Shown piece by piece: positions 33,464 through 41,731 of a DNA stretch of 64,000 bases. Each line of letters starts with the position of its first letter. Within the stretch, counting starts at the first letter, position 1. Both the position numbers and the translations under genes were made by a program. The notes beneath the pieces were generated by a model that did not search any database, was not told where the DNA came from, and saw only the letters and a program-made list of their open reading frames with translations. Origin of the DNA: Nannocystis pusilla (lineage in GTDB: Bacteria > Myxococcota_A > Polyangia > Nannocystales > Nannocystaceae); the NCBI RefSeq assembly GCF_020073745.1, contig NZ_JAIRAU010000008.1, forward strand, positions 248,001 to 312,000. The letters are read 5' to 3'.

Positions 33464-35599
33464 TCACAGCGAGACGCCGACCACGAAGCCGGGCCACATC
33501 CGCAGCTCGTGCGCCTCGATCGGCACGCGCTGGACCACCCAGCCGTAGCCCATGCGCTGGCGCCCGCCCTCGAAGTCGATGTCCATGTTGAGGGTCGGGC
33601 CGCCCCACACGGCGAACCGGCGGTTCTCCTGCCAGCCGAACATCACCCGCAGGGAGTTGATGAGCGACGGGTTGTTGCGGAACCTGAACTGCGGCTGCGC
33701 CCAGTAGGTGGCGAGGTCGACGTCGAGGTAGAAGCGCTGCTTGATCGGGATGTGCCCGCCGAAGCCGACGCCCGACATGAAGCCGCGGCCCTGGCCGGCC
33801 GGGTGCAGGCCGACGGCCAGGAACGAATAGGTGTACTTGGCGCGGAACTTGACCGCGAGGTTGATCGCCGCGATGTCCGAGGTCCAGATGTCGGCGTAGA
33901 TACCGCCCTTGCGGGTGATGTTGAGGACGCCGACCTGCGCGTCGGCCTCGTCGGCGTAGTTGATCACGCCGACCTGCGCCCCGCTGACCTTGCCGGCCGC
34001 CACGCCGACGACGCCGACCTGCGCGCCTCGGACATCGCGGGTGACGCTGATCGGGGCGATCTGCGCGCCGGCGATCGAGCGGGCCCAGTTGACGCCGCCG
34101 GCCGCCTGGATCCCGCGCATGTGCCCGCGCACCACGTTGACGCCGGCGACCGCCTGCACCCCGGAGGCGTCGCCGCCGACGACGTTGACGCCGGCCGCGC
34201 CCTGAACGCCGCGCATGCTGCCGCCGACGACGTTGACGCCGGCGGTCGACTGGAAGCCGTGCACGTCGCCGCCGACGTAGTTGGCGCCCGGCGACAGCTG
34301 GACGCCGCGCACGTTCTCGTCGACCCAGTTGCCGCCGCTCGACACCTCGACCCCGTCGATCATCGCCGCGCGCCCGAGGATCAGGTTGAGGCTGAAGCGG
34401 TTGATGACCTTGCGCTCGCGCTCGATCTTGTTGGTCGTCAGCGGGTACACGAACCCGAACTGGACCGGGATCTTGCGGTACTGCGACGGGTCGATCGGCA
34501 CCTCGCTGCCGCGCATGGTCGTCATCTCGGTGCCGACCTGCGACAGCGCCGAGCGCGTCAATTCGTTCTGCACCCCCGGCCGCACGTCGACGGTGCCGCG
34601 CCACATCGTCGCGCCGTCGTCGATCACCACCGAATAGCGCCCGGGCTCGAGCGCCAGCGACACCGCGCCCGCGCCGACGCCCTTGTACAATTCGGCCGCC
34701 AGCCGCCCGTCGCTGTCGCGCACGTACACGCGCCCGCCGACGGTCGGGTGAATCTCGAGCGTCGCCGTCGTCTCGCGCAGGTCGGTCATCACCAGGTCGC
34801 CGGTGCCGACCAATTGAATGTCGTACACCGGGTGCTGCGCGCGCCCGAGGGTCGTCTCGGTGCCGGCCAGCGTCTCGTCGAACGCGAAGCGATAGGCCTC
34901 GTGCAGCGTGACCCGGCGGTCGCGGTTGACGTCGGCCGCGCCGCGCAGGCCCGACACCAGGTAATGCGTGAAGTACGACCCGCCGATCCGGTCCGACTCC
35001 TGCGCCGCCTCCTCGGCCGAGCTCGAGGTCAAGAACGCGTGGCCCTGGATGTTGGCGTCGCCGGTGCTCAGCGGCGGCCGCATCTTCCCGCCCTTGCTCC
35101 GCACGAACGCGCCCGACGAGCACGAGTCGAGCAGGCCGAGCCGCACCTGCGCGTCGACCCCGTGGATCAGCGCGCGCAGCCTGGGATAGTCGATCTGCGA
35201 CGTCCCCAGGTGGACCCCGCGGTCGTCGGCGTGCCCCGAATAATAGAACAGGAATTGCACCCGCTCGCCGCTCGCCCGGGCCTTCTGCACCCGATCTTGC
35301 GCCCAGCGGAACCCGTCGAGGAGCTGCGTCGGGCTCGGGTCGATCAGCACGAACGCGTCGCGGCGCTCGATGCCGCCGACCTCGGCCAGCACCCGCGACA
35401 GCGCCTTGGCGTCGCTGCCGGCGTAGCGCAGCTTGACGCGCCCGGGCCCGCCGTCGTTGGCGCCGACGATCAGGGCCACCCGCCGCGTCTGCACCACCGG
35501 GACCGGGACCGCGGCCGCGTCGTCGTGGGCCGGTTCGCGGGGAGCCAGGCCCAGCGCGGTGCTCAGGGCGACCGCGGCCAGCGTGAGCGACGTGATCAT
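33464..35599 (-). CDS. Exported caspase-family protease with surface repeats and predicted beta-barrel
   Basis: 711 aa. Signal peptide (LTLAAVALSTALGLA). The caspase p20-like domain at residues 38-270 has the dyad His123 (FYYSGHADDRG) and Cys160 (GLLDSCSSGAF). A PEGA-like beta segment follows (about 275-350). Repeats at 420-565 have the form GVQ-x-AAGVNVVGGD, the LA_2272-type surface repeat. The C-terminal 140 residues look like outer-membrane strands (YADIWTSDIAAINLAVKFRA, FYLDVDLATYWAQPQF, GFVVGVSL). It is predicted to act in the periplasm or outer membrane; the substrate is unknown. Its ATG overlaps the upstream stop by 4 bases in an operon with an ECF sigma factor. Confidence 0.88.
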   Translation of the reverse strand: MITSLTLAAVALSTALGLAPREPAHDDAAAVPVPVVQTRRVALIVGANDGGPGRVKLRYAGSDAKALSRVLAEVGGIERRDAFVLIDPSPTQLLDGFRWAQDRVQKARASGERVQFLFYYSGHADDRGVHLGTSQIDYPRLRALIHGVDAQVRLGLLDSCSSGAFVRSKGGKMRPPLSTGDANIQGHAFLTSSSAEEAAQESDRIGGSYFTHYLVSGLRGAADVNRDRRVTLHEAYRFAFDETLAGTETTLGRAQHPVYDIQLVGTGDLVMTDLRETTATLEIHPTVGGRVYVRDSDGRLAAELYKGVGAGAVSLALEPGRYSVVIDDGATMWRGTVDVRPGVQNELTRSALSQVGTEMTTMRGSEVPIDPSQYRKIPVQFGFVYPLTTNKIERERKVINRFSLNLILGRAAMIDGVEVSSGGNWVDENVRGVQLSPGANYVGGDVHGFQSTAGVNVVGGSMRGVQGAAGVNVVGGDASGVQAVAGVNVVRGHMRGIQAAGGVNWARSIAGAQIAPISVTRDVRGAQVGVVGVAAGKVSGAQVGVINYADEADAQVGVLNITRKGGIYADIWTSDIAAINLAVKFRAKYTYSFLAVGLHPAGQGRGFMSGVGFGGHIPIKQRFYLDVDLATYWAQPQFRFRNNPSLINSLRVMFGWQENRRFAVWGGPTLNMDIDFEGGRQRMGYGWVVQRVPIEAHELRMWPGFVVGVSL

Positions 35600-36384
35600 G
35601 GCACCACCTTCTCGACCAAAAACGACGACTGGGCCCAGCCCGCCGGCAACGCCAGCGGGCGCGTGGTGGCGTCGGCGAACGGCGCCAGCATCTTCAAAGC
35701 CGCCACCACCCGCGACGCGTCGATCGGCGCCTCGGCGGTCACGAACACGAAGCGCTCGAACCGCGGCGCCGCGTCGAGCTCGTACGATTGCGCCAGCCGG
35801 ACCGCCCCGCTCTGCTGCAGCGCCGTCGAGCCGCCGGCCTCGGCCGGGAAGTGCAGCGTCACGACGCCGGCCCCGTCGAGCGACGCGACCACCCCGTGCC
35901 TGGCCCCGGCCGCGACGTAGCTGACCTGAAGGACATCTCCGGCCCCGGCCCGCGCCGGCGCGCGCAGCAGCTCGGCCGTCTCGCCGACCTGGCGGTGCAG
36001 CACCAGGTGCGACGCCAACCCCTTGATCCGCACGCCGTCCTTGGATTCCCCCGGGGACATGTCCCCGAAGACAGACGGCTCCGGCGTGGTCGTCACCTCC
36101 GGGCCCTGGCGCATCAGCACGACCGTCGCCGCCGCCGCCGCCGCCAGCGTCGGCGCGCCGTACCACGCCATCCGCTGCCGCCGCGCCCGCCGCTCGGCCA
36201 TCCGCTGGCCCGCGCGGCGCCCGACCTCGGCGGCCACCGCCGCGGCCGGGTGCGCCGCCAGGATCGCCGCGTTCGAGGCCCGGATCGCCGCCAGCTCGGC
36301 CTCGTCGAGCGCGCCGGCGCGCTCGCCCGCCGCGATCTCCTCGACATGCAGCGCCGGTCGCTTCCTCGTGCCCGTCTCGCTCAT
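35596..36384 (-). CDS. Anti-sigma-like single-pass membrane protein
   Basis: 262 aa. The N-terminal 90 residues are cytosolic and helical (LDEAELAAIRASNAAILAAH, EVGRRAGQRMAERRARR). One membrane helix follows (MAWYGAPTLAAAAAATVVLM). The outer part (about 120-262) resembles DUF4384-type modules: GDVLQVSYVAAGARHGVVAS, GVVTLHFPAEAGG, ERFVFVTAEAPIDASRV. The topology and place between an ECF sigma gene and its presumed output gene suit an anti-sigma factor, but no zinc-finger ZAS motif is seen. Both ends overlap neighbours by 4 bases (ATGA). A CGGGGACATGTCCCCG palindrome is translated within it. Confidence 0.72.
   Translation of the reverse strand: MSETGTRKRPALHVEEIAAGERAGALDEAELAAIRASNAAILAAHPAAAVAAEVGRRAGQRMAERRARRQRMAWYGAPTLAAAAAATVVLMRQGPEVTTTPEPSVFGDMSPGESKDGVRIKGLASHLVLHRQVGETAELLRAPARAGAGDVLQVSYVAAGARHGVVASLDGAGVVTLHFPAEAGGSTALQQSGAVRLAQSYELDAAPRFERFVFVTAEAPIDASRVVAALKMLAPFADATTRPLALPAGWAQSSFLVEKVVP
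36052..36067. repeat. 16-bp perfect ACATGTCC-family palindrome in anti-sigma-like gene
   Basis: CGGGGACATGTCCCCG with no loop; it encodes part of FGDMSPGES in the linker after the membrane helix. Confidence 0.7.
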
Positions 36385-36863
36385 GCGGCCCCCTCTCGCG
36401 CCATCACGCCGGCGCGCAGCGTCCGGAGCCGCTTGCGGACCCCGGAGACCGAGAGGCCGACGCTCTCGGCGACCTCCTCGAGCGTCATCCCGTCGACGAG
36501 GTGCATCACCGCCATCGTCCCGGTCGACACCGGCTCGCGCGCGAACAACCTGTCGAGCACCACGCGGGCCACGCCGCGCGACTCGGCGTCGTCGTGCGCG
36601 GCGATCTCCGCCAGCAGCTCCGACTGCGGGTCCTCGGGCCGCCGCCGCCGCGAGCGGATCTTGTTGAGGCACACGTTGGTGGCGATCCGCCACAATAGGC
36701 TGCACGCGCCCTTGTCGACCAGGCGCTCGCGGTGCACCAGAAGCTGTACGAAGACATCGTGCATGGCATCCACCGCCTGCTGCTCGTCGTGCAGCAAGCT
36801 CCGGCAGCGGCGCAGGACCATCGGTCCGTGGCGCTTGTAGGTCTCCTGGACGTCGATGGCCAT
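36381..36863 (-). CDS. ECF sigma factor of the caspase operon
   Basis: 160 aa, the size of a minimal ECF factor. Region 2: YKRHGPMVLRRCRSLLHDEQ, AVDAMHDVFVQLLVHRE, LLWRIATNVCLNKIRSRRRR. Region 4: MAVMHLVDGMTLEEVAESVG followed by LSVSGVRKRLRTLRAGV. The start at 36863 (MAIDVQETYKRHG) was chosen over an upstream GTG/ATG option with a Gly/Arg-rich extension. First gene of a tightly overlapping operon (sigma, anti-sigma-like, caspase-barrel), so it probably governs its own operon in response to an envelope cue. Confidence 0.9.
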   Translation of the reverse strand: MAIDVQETYKRHGPMVLRRCRSLLHDEQQAVDAMHDVFVQLLVHRERLVDKGACSLLWRIATNVCLNKIRSRRRRPEDPQSELLAEIAAHDDAESRGVARVVLDRLFAREPVSTGTMAVMHLVDGMTLEEVAESVGLSVSGVRKRLRTLRAGVMAREGAA

Positions 36864-37137
36864 CAGCCCCCGCTCGCCTCGACCCTCCAACACCGCCCGC
36901 GGCTCCGCCCGTCACTGCATCGGCGAATTTTTTTTGCGCCGCGCCGAGGCCTCACGCGCGATGCCGCGCCGGGCCCCTCGGGGCGGCCCCCGCGGACCGT
37001 CCGGGCGTCCGCGCAGGACAGCCCGTCGACTCCGATCGCGGCGCGCGGCATGGCCGGATGATCGTCCAGGCGCACACCGCCTCGCAAGGGCGCCGCGCGC
37101 GGTGACACTTCTTCCGGGTCGCGGTGTTCCAGCGCGT

Positions 37138-38475
37138 ATGCTTCGAGACCTCCGGAAACTCACCCCGGCGTTGCTCCTGCTCGCGAGCGCGTGCAAGGAC
37201 GAGGAGCCGCCGCCTGCCGACGAGACCGAGACTACTTATTGGCAGCACGTCGCGCCCATCTTCTTCAACAGCTGCGTCGGTTGTCACACCGAGGGGGGGA
37301 TCGCGCCGTTCCGCCTCGACAACTACGAGGACGCGCGCACGTGGGCCCAGGCCAGCGCCGCCGCGGTGGCGGCGCGCACCATGCCGCCGTGGCTCATGAC
37401 CTCCGACGACAGCTGCGGCGAATTCCGCGACTCGCTGGCGCTCACGCAGGAGCAGATCGACACCATCGCCGCGTGGGCCGACGCGGACGCGCCCGAGGGC
37501 GAGCCGCGCGACGACCTCGCGCCGATGGCCCTGCCGACGCTCGAGTCCGGCCTCGACCTGCAGACCCCCGAATTCGTGCCCGAGGCCCAGGGCGGCCCGC
37601 TCACCGCCTTCGACGAGTACCGCTGCTTCCTCATCGAGCCCGGCCTCGACCGCGACCGGTTCATCACCGGCTACGAGATCACCGCCGGCAACCCCAAGCT
37701 CGTGCACCACGTCATCGCCATGCCGGTCGACCTCGACGCCGAGTCGTGGATCGGCGACGGCAGCACCAACCGCGAGGTCATCGAGAAGCTCGACGCCGAG
37801 TCGCCCGACCGCGACGGCTGGCCCTGCTTCAGCGCGGCCGGCGACGGCGTGGCCGTCGCGCAGCAGCCCGTCACCTGGGCCCCGGGCATGGGCGCCGTCG
37901 AATTCCCCGAGGGCACCGGCGTGCGCCTGCGCAAGAGCGAGGTCGTCGTCGTGCAGCTGCACTACAACCTCCACGACGGCCCCGGCAACACCGAGTCCGA
38001 CAGCACGCAGGTGCGCCTCCGCCTCGCCGACGAGGTCGAGCGCGAGGGCATGTTCATGCTCGTCGACCTGTTCATCGACTCGCTGTTCGACGAGAAGCCC
38101 GCCTCGATCGCCGCCGGCCAGGCCGACGCGCGCTACGAGTGGGAGGTCGCCATCGGCGAGTGGCTGTTCGACGAGCTCGGCCTCGACCGGATCGAGCTCC
38201 ACGGGATCTTCCCGCACATGCACGAGCGCGGCACCAAGTGGCGCGCGTCCCTCGTGACCGACACCGACGATCAGTGCCTCGGCGACGTCCAGCGCTGGGA
38301 CTTCGGCTGGCAGTTCTACTACTTCTACGACGAGCTGCCGGTCATCGACCGGAGCTCGCGCCTCAAGGTCACCTGCCAGTACGACACCCGCGCCGACAAG
38401 GAGCCGATCACGCCCGGCTGGGGCACGCAGAACGAGATGTGCCTGGCCGGCCTGTTCGTCGTGCCGCCGAAGTGA
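37138..38475 (+). CDS. Lipoprotein with cytochrome-c motif and copper monooxygenase-like domain
   Basis: 445 aa. Signal with lipobox LLLLASAC (Cys 19). Then HVAPIFFNSCVGCHTEGGIA, whose CxxCH binds haem, with MPPWLM as likely axial Met region. From about residue 150 on the sequence resembles copper type II ascorbate-dependent (DBM/PHM-like) monooxygenases: PKLVHHVIAMPVDLDAE, VVVVQLHYNLHDGPGN, HGIFPHMHERGTKW with the His-x-His pairs expected for copper sites. It is predicted to be an extracytoplasmic redox enzyme; the substrate is unknown. Such haem-copper lipoproteins recur in myxobacteria. It is convergent with the small secreted protein at 38600-38818. Confidence 0.85.
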   Translation: MLRDLRKLTPALLLLASACKDEEPPPADETETTYWQHVAPIFFNSCVGCHTEGGIAPFRLDNYEDARTWAQASAAAVAARTMPPWLMTSDDSCGEFRDSLALTQEQIDTIAAWADADAPEGEPRDDLAPMALPTLESGLDLQTPEFVPEAQGGPLTAFDEYRCFLIEPGLDRDRFITGYEITAGNPKLVHHVIAMPVDLDAESWIGDGSTNREVIEKLDAESPDRDGWPCFSAAGDGVAVAQQPVTWAPGMGAVEFPEGTGVRLRKSEVVVVQLHYNLHDGPGNTESDSTQVRLRLADEVEREGMFMLVDLFIDSLFDEKPASIAAGQADARYEWEVAIGEWLFDELGLDRIELHGIFPHMHERGTKWRASLVTDTDDQCLGDVQRWDFGWQFYYFYDELPVIDRSSRLKVTCQYDTRADKEPITPGWGTQNEMCLAGLFVVPPK

Positions 38476-38546
38476 CCCTCGACGCGCCGCTCGTCGCCCG
38501 CCGACACATCGGCGGACGACGAGCTCCGGCGGTTCAACTTCATGTC

Positions 38547-38566
38547 CGTGAGGACATGTCCTCACG
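38547..38566. repeat. 20-bp perfect palindrome of the ACATGTCC family
   Basis: CGTGAGGACATGTCCTCACG, preceded by CATGTCCG (38541-38548). It lies between two convergent genes, 71 bases past one stop and 33 bases beyond the other. Confidence 0.75.
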
Positions 38567-38599
38567 TGCACTTTCCCTCTGCGAGGTTGTCGCGGCTCG

Positions 38600-38818
38600 T
38601 CAGAGCGGGAGAGTGTTGTCCTTGACGTTCTCGTTCTTCACGCAGACGAAGCGGTCCTGGTTGAAGTCGGCGTCCCTCTCCGCCTGCCTCTGGGCCCTGG
38701 ACAGGTCCCAACCGCTCGGGCAGCGGCGAATGGGAGCCGGGGGGGCGGCGTGAGCCACGGACATCACTGCGCCGATTGCCAGCGCGATTCCTGCGAGGGT
38801 ACAAAAGCTCTTGTGCAT
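38600..38818 (-). CDS. Small secreted protein
   Basis: 72 aa. Clear signal peptide (FCTLAGIALAIGAVMSVAHA) and a mature peptide of about 48 residues with two Cys (APIRRCPSGWDLSRAQRQAE, DFNQDRFVCVKNENVKDN). Start at 38818, because GAAGGG lies at suitable distance upstream; an ATG three codons earlier is too close. The two Cys could form a disulfide. No family recognised. It is transcribed alone, convergent with the haem-copper lipoprotein. Confidence 0.75.
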   Translation of the reverse strand: MHKSFCTLAGIALAIGAVMSVAHAAPPAPIRRCPSGWDLSRAQRQAERDADFNQDRFVCVKNENVKDNTLPL

Positions 38819-38827
38819 GGAAGTCAT

Positions 38828-39197
38828 CCCTTCGTTTCGTATGGCGATGCGTCGTGCAGCGCCCTTCGTGTGTAAGCCCGATCGGGTGCCACACCGTTGA
38901 CCCCAAGCACAGGCGCTTCTCCGGCGAAACGACCGGGAGCCCGGCTGGCGGAGCGGACCGGCTCGCGGTTCGTCGCTGACGGACAGATCCGGCATACGAC
39001 CTCGCGGGCGAGCGGGCCGGATCGGCAGAGGTCGAGCGCACACGCTATCGGGGCACTCGCCGGCGATGCACCCGCCTCATCAGGGCGGCCCGGGCGCCCG
39101 CCCATGCGCTCGGTGAATGACGGCAGTCGTCGCCGCGGCCGCCGCGCGACGATCGCTCCTGCGAGCCGAGGGCAGCGCCCGTGCGATGATTCGCGCC
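38828..39197. other. 370-base intergenic region, no gene seen
   Basis: It lies upstream of the small secreted protein (minus strand) and beyond the stop of the next minus-strand gene. Frames on both strands are Arg/Pro-rich without motifs. Confidence 0.4.
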
Positions 39198-40115
39198 TCA
39201 GCGCCGGCGCTCGAGGCGGACGCGCGTGGTCCCGTGGATCGCCATCGTCACGCCGGCCGCCAGCAGCGCCAGGCCGACGCCGAGCGCCGTCGCCCCGGCC
39301 GTGCGCAGAGTGTCGCCGCGCCCGACCGCCAGCAGCCCGCCGCCCGCCAGCGTGCCGGCGGTGCCGTAGCCCGCCAGCAACACCCCGCCGAACAGCAGGC
39401 CGCGGCGCCCCGGCTTGACGCGCGCGACGTACTCGCCTTCCATATCCTTTAAAATGAACTGCCGCGACGAGGCGACCCTCTCGCCGCCGATGAAGAACGG
39501 GTAGCCCGCGCTGCCGTCGATGACCTTGCCGCACGGCGCGCGACAGACCGACCGCGAGGCCGAGTACGCCGGCGTGCTGCGGCTGTTCCGCAGCTCCGGC
39601 GGCGTGCCCTCGAACAGGTGGACGTCGGCCGGGCGCTCGAGCTCGATGAAGATCCGCGGCCGGCTCGGGCCCGGCGCCGGCTCGTCCGCCGCGGGCGCGC
39701 CGTTGCTGTCCTGAGCGACCTGTCCTGAAGGACCGGCGGTGGATGCCTCGGGGCCGACCGCCGCCGCGCCGGCGAACTGGGCCCACGAGAGCTCGTGCCA
39801 GGCGATGATCCGCGTGCCGCTGGCCAGGGCGATGATGACCTCGCGCTCGGGGTGCAGCTCGAGGATCGTCCCGCGCAGCACGCTGCCGTCTCGCAGCACC
39901 ACGGTGTCGTACGCGACCGGGGTCACGGGGTTCTGCACCGGCGCGACCGGGGACGGCTGCTTCACGGTCTCCTGCGCGGGCGGAGGCGGCGGCGCGGGCT
40001 CCTGCGCGCGCGCGGGGATGGGCGCGCCGGCCAACGCGAGCGCGACGATCGCTACGACGACAGGACGACGACCCGACACCCGCGGATGGTACGCGGCGGA
40101 CGGCCTCGACGCCAC
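39198..40115 (-). CDS. Exported protein with C-terminal membrane helices
   Basis: 305 aa. Signal peptide VVVAIVALALAGAPIPARAQ and a Pro-rich linker. A compact beta module follows (YDTVVLRDGSVLRGTILELH, EVIIALASGTRIIAWHELSW), a type frequent in myxobacterial exported proteins. Then a second beta module (PRIFIELERPADVHLFEGTP, CGKVIDGSAGYPFFIGGERV) and two hydrophobic helices (LLFGGVLLAGYGTAGTLAGG, GATALGVGLALLAAGVTMAI). No enzymatic motif is visible. Family-type hairpin sequence (TGTCCTGAAGGACC, about 39721-39734) is translated in the linker as GQVAQDS. It is the only gene between two intergenic spacers. Confidence 0.7.
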   Translation of the reverse strand: MASRPSAAYHPRVSGRRPVVVAIVALALAGAPIPARAQEPAPPPPPAQETVKQPSPVAPVQNPVTPVAYDTVVLRDGSVLRGTILELHPEREVIIALASGTRIIAWHELSWAQFAGAAAVGPEASTAGPSGQVAQDSNGAPAADEPAPGPSRPRIFIELERPADVHLFEGTPPELRNSRSTPAYSASRSVCRAPCGKVIDGSAGYPFFIGGERVASSRQFILKDMEGEYVARVKPGRRGLLFGGVLLAGYGTAGTLAGGGLLAVGRGDTLRTAGATALGVGLALLAAGVTMAIHGTTRVRLERRR

Positions 40116-40300
40116 TCGCCACCGTCACTCCGCCGCGACCCGACCTTCGAATGCGACCGGCGGAGCGGCGGTCGGACGCCCCCGTCGAGCCTCACCACCG
40201 CCGGCGCCACGAAACGGCGAACCGCGGGGAATGTCGGGGCGCTCGCCGAGGTAGCAGGCGAGTCGGCCGCCTTCGTGCGCTCGCGAGCACGCCTGTCCTT

Positions 40301-40345
40301 CGAGACACATCAACATGTCCCTCAAGAGAGGCGTGGCTCGAATCC
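40301..40345. repeat. Loose ACATGTCC-family cluster
   Basis: TGTCCTTCGAGACA and ACATGTCCCTCAAGAGAGG, beyond the stop of the downstream kinase gene (minus strand). Less perfect than other members. Confidence 0.4.
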
Positions 40346-40362
40346 CCCTTCAGACACGTCCT

Positions 40363-41703
40363 TCAGGCCACGTACTCGGGCGAGCCGACGCCGCCGAAGC
40401 GGGTCGCCAGCGTGCGCACGAACGCGGCCAGCCACGGCTGCATCGCGTCGAGCTCGCGCTCGATCGTCTTCCTCGTCACCACCACCAGCTCGCTGTCGGT
40501 CAGCGCGACCACGCTGGCGGTGCGCGGCGAGGCGGCGAAGATGGCGGTCTCGCCGAACACGTCGCCGGGGCCGAGCTGGCGCAGCACCACCTTCGCGCTG
40601 CCCATATTTTTGAACACCTGCAGCTTGCCGGCGCGGACGATGTAGGCCGCCTCGCCGACCTCGCCCTCGCGGATCACGAGCTCGCCCCTGGGCACCGGCG
40701 TGACCGCGAAGCTGCCGCCGCCGCGCAGCAGCGCCTTGATGTCGTCGATCAGGTCGTCGACGCGGCGGTAGCGGTCGTCGGGCTTGACCGCCAGCGCCTT
40801 CATGCAGATCCGCACCAGCTCGGGCGGGAAGCTGACCTCGGGGCCGACGACGACGTCGGGCGGCGTGACCTCGCCGCGCTGGGCCATCTTGAGCACGCGC
40901 TTGGGGTCGGCGTCCTGGTAGAGCGGGCGGCCGGTGAGCAGCTCGAACAGCAGGCCGCCGAGCAGGAACACGTCGGAGCGCTCGTCGAGCGACTTGCGGC
41001 GGCCGAGCGCCTGCTCGGGCGACATGTACTCGGGCGTGCCCCAGACGATGTTGTCGGCCTCCTCGGGGCGCAGCGGCGGCAGGCTCTCGCGCGCCCACGC
41101 CTCCTCGGAGCCGGGGCGCGGCGGCAGCAGGAACGCGTTGCCCCAGTCCATCACGAACACCTGGCCGTACGCGCCGACCATGATGTTGGCGGTCTTGATG
41201 TCGCAGTGGAGCACGCCGCGGCTGTGGGCGAACGCGACGCCGTCGCACACCTTGACGAACGCGTCGAGGCGGCGCTGCAGCTGGTCGGGCGTGCGGGCCG
41301 GGCGGCCGCCGACGAGCGAGTAGAGCGAGCGGCCCTCGATCAGCTTCATCGTGAAGAAGATGCCGCCCTCCGGGTCGCGCCCGAGCTCGTAGATCGGGGC
41401 GATGTTGGGGTGGTCGAGCTGGCCCGACACCTGGGCCTCGCGGATGAACGCGTGCACCAGCAAGTAATAATTGTAGGAGCCCGCCTGCAGGGTCTTGAGC
41501 GCCATGCGCCGCTGCAGCGACTTGTCGAACGCGACCCGCACCGAGCCGACGCCGCCGGCCGCGATCACCTCGCCGATCCGCAGGTGGCTCATCGCCGTCG
41601 GCAGCACCGACTGGACCAGCGCGCGCGTGCGGTCGTCGAGCGTGATCACCTCGCCGTCGAGGCCCACGACGGTGAGCGGGATCTCCAGGGTCTCCTCGGG
41701 CAT
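40363..41703 (-). CDS. Ser/Thr kinase with C-terminal cyclic-nucleotide-binding domain
   Basis: 446 aa, cytosolic. The kinase domain at about 45-305 has VIAAGGVGSVRVAFD glycine loop, MALKTLQ lysine, LHCDIKTANIMVG catalytic loop, VFVMDWGNAF in place of DFG, and TPEYMSPEQALG. HRD reads HCD and DFG reads DWG, seen in a subset of bacterial kinases and compatible with activity since the Asp and Asn are kept. Residues 315-440 are a CNMP domain (GELVIREGEVGEAAYIVRAG, LGPGDVFGETAIFAASPRTA). This suggests a kinase gated by a cyclic nucleotide. The start is the ATG at 41703; GTG six codons earlier is possible. Confidence 0.9.
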   Translation of the reverse strand: MPEETLEIPLTVVGLDGEVITLDDRTRALVQSVLPTAMSHLRIGEVIAAGGVGSVRVAFDKSLQRRMALKTLQAGSYNYYLLVHAFIREAQVSGQLDHPNIAPIYELGRDPEGGIFFTMKLIEGRSLYSLVGGRPARTPDQLQRRLDAFVKVCDGVAFAHSRGVLHCDIKTANIMVGAYGQVFVMDWGNAFLLPPRPGSEEAWARESLPPLRPEEADNIVWGTPEYMSPEQALGRRKSLDERSDVFLLGGLLFELLTGRPLYQDADPKRVLKMAQRGEVTPPDVVVGPEVSFPPELVRICMKALAVKPDDRYRRVDDLIDDIKALLRGGGSFAVTPVPRGELVIREGEVGEAAYIVRAGKLQVFKNMGSAKVVLRQLGPGDVFGETAIFAASPRTASVVALTDSELVVVTRKTIERELDAMQPWLAAFVRTLATRFGGVGSPEYVA

Positions 41704-41731
41704 CGGAGGCGACCGTACCACGCGGCCGCGC

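Noticed and set aside
33296..35920. Long plus-strand open frame opposite the caspase gene
   Set aside because: Same artefact. The minus strand carries the caspase dyad and surface repeats.
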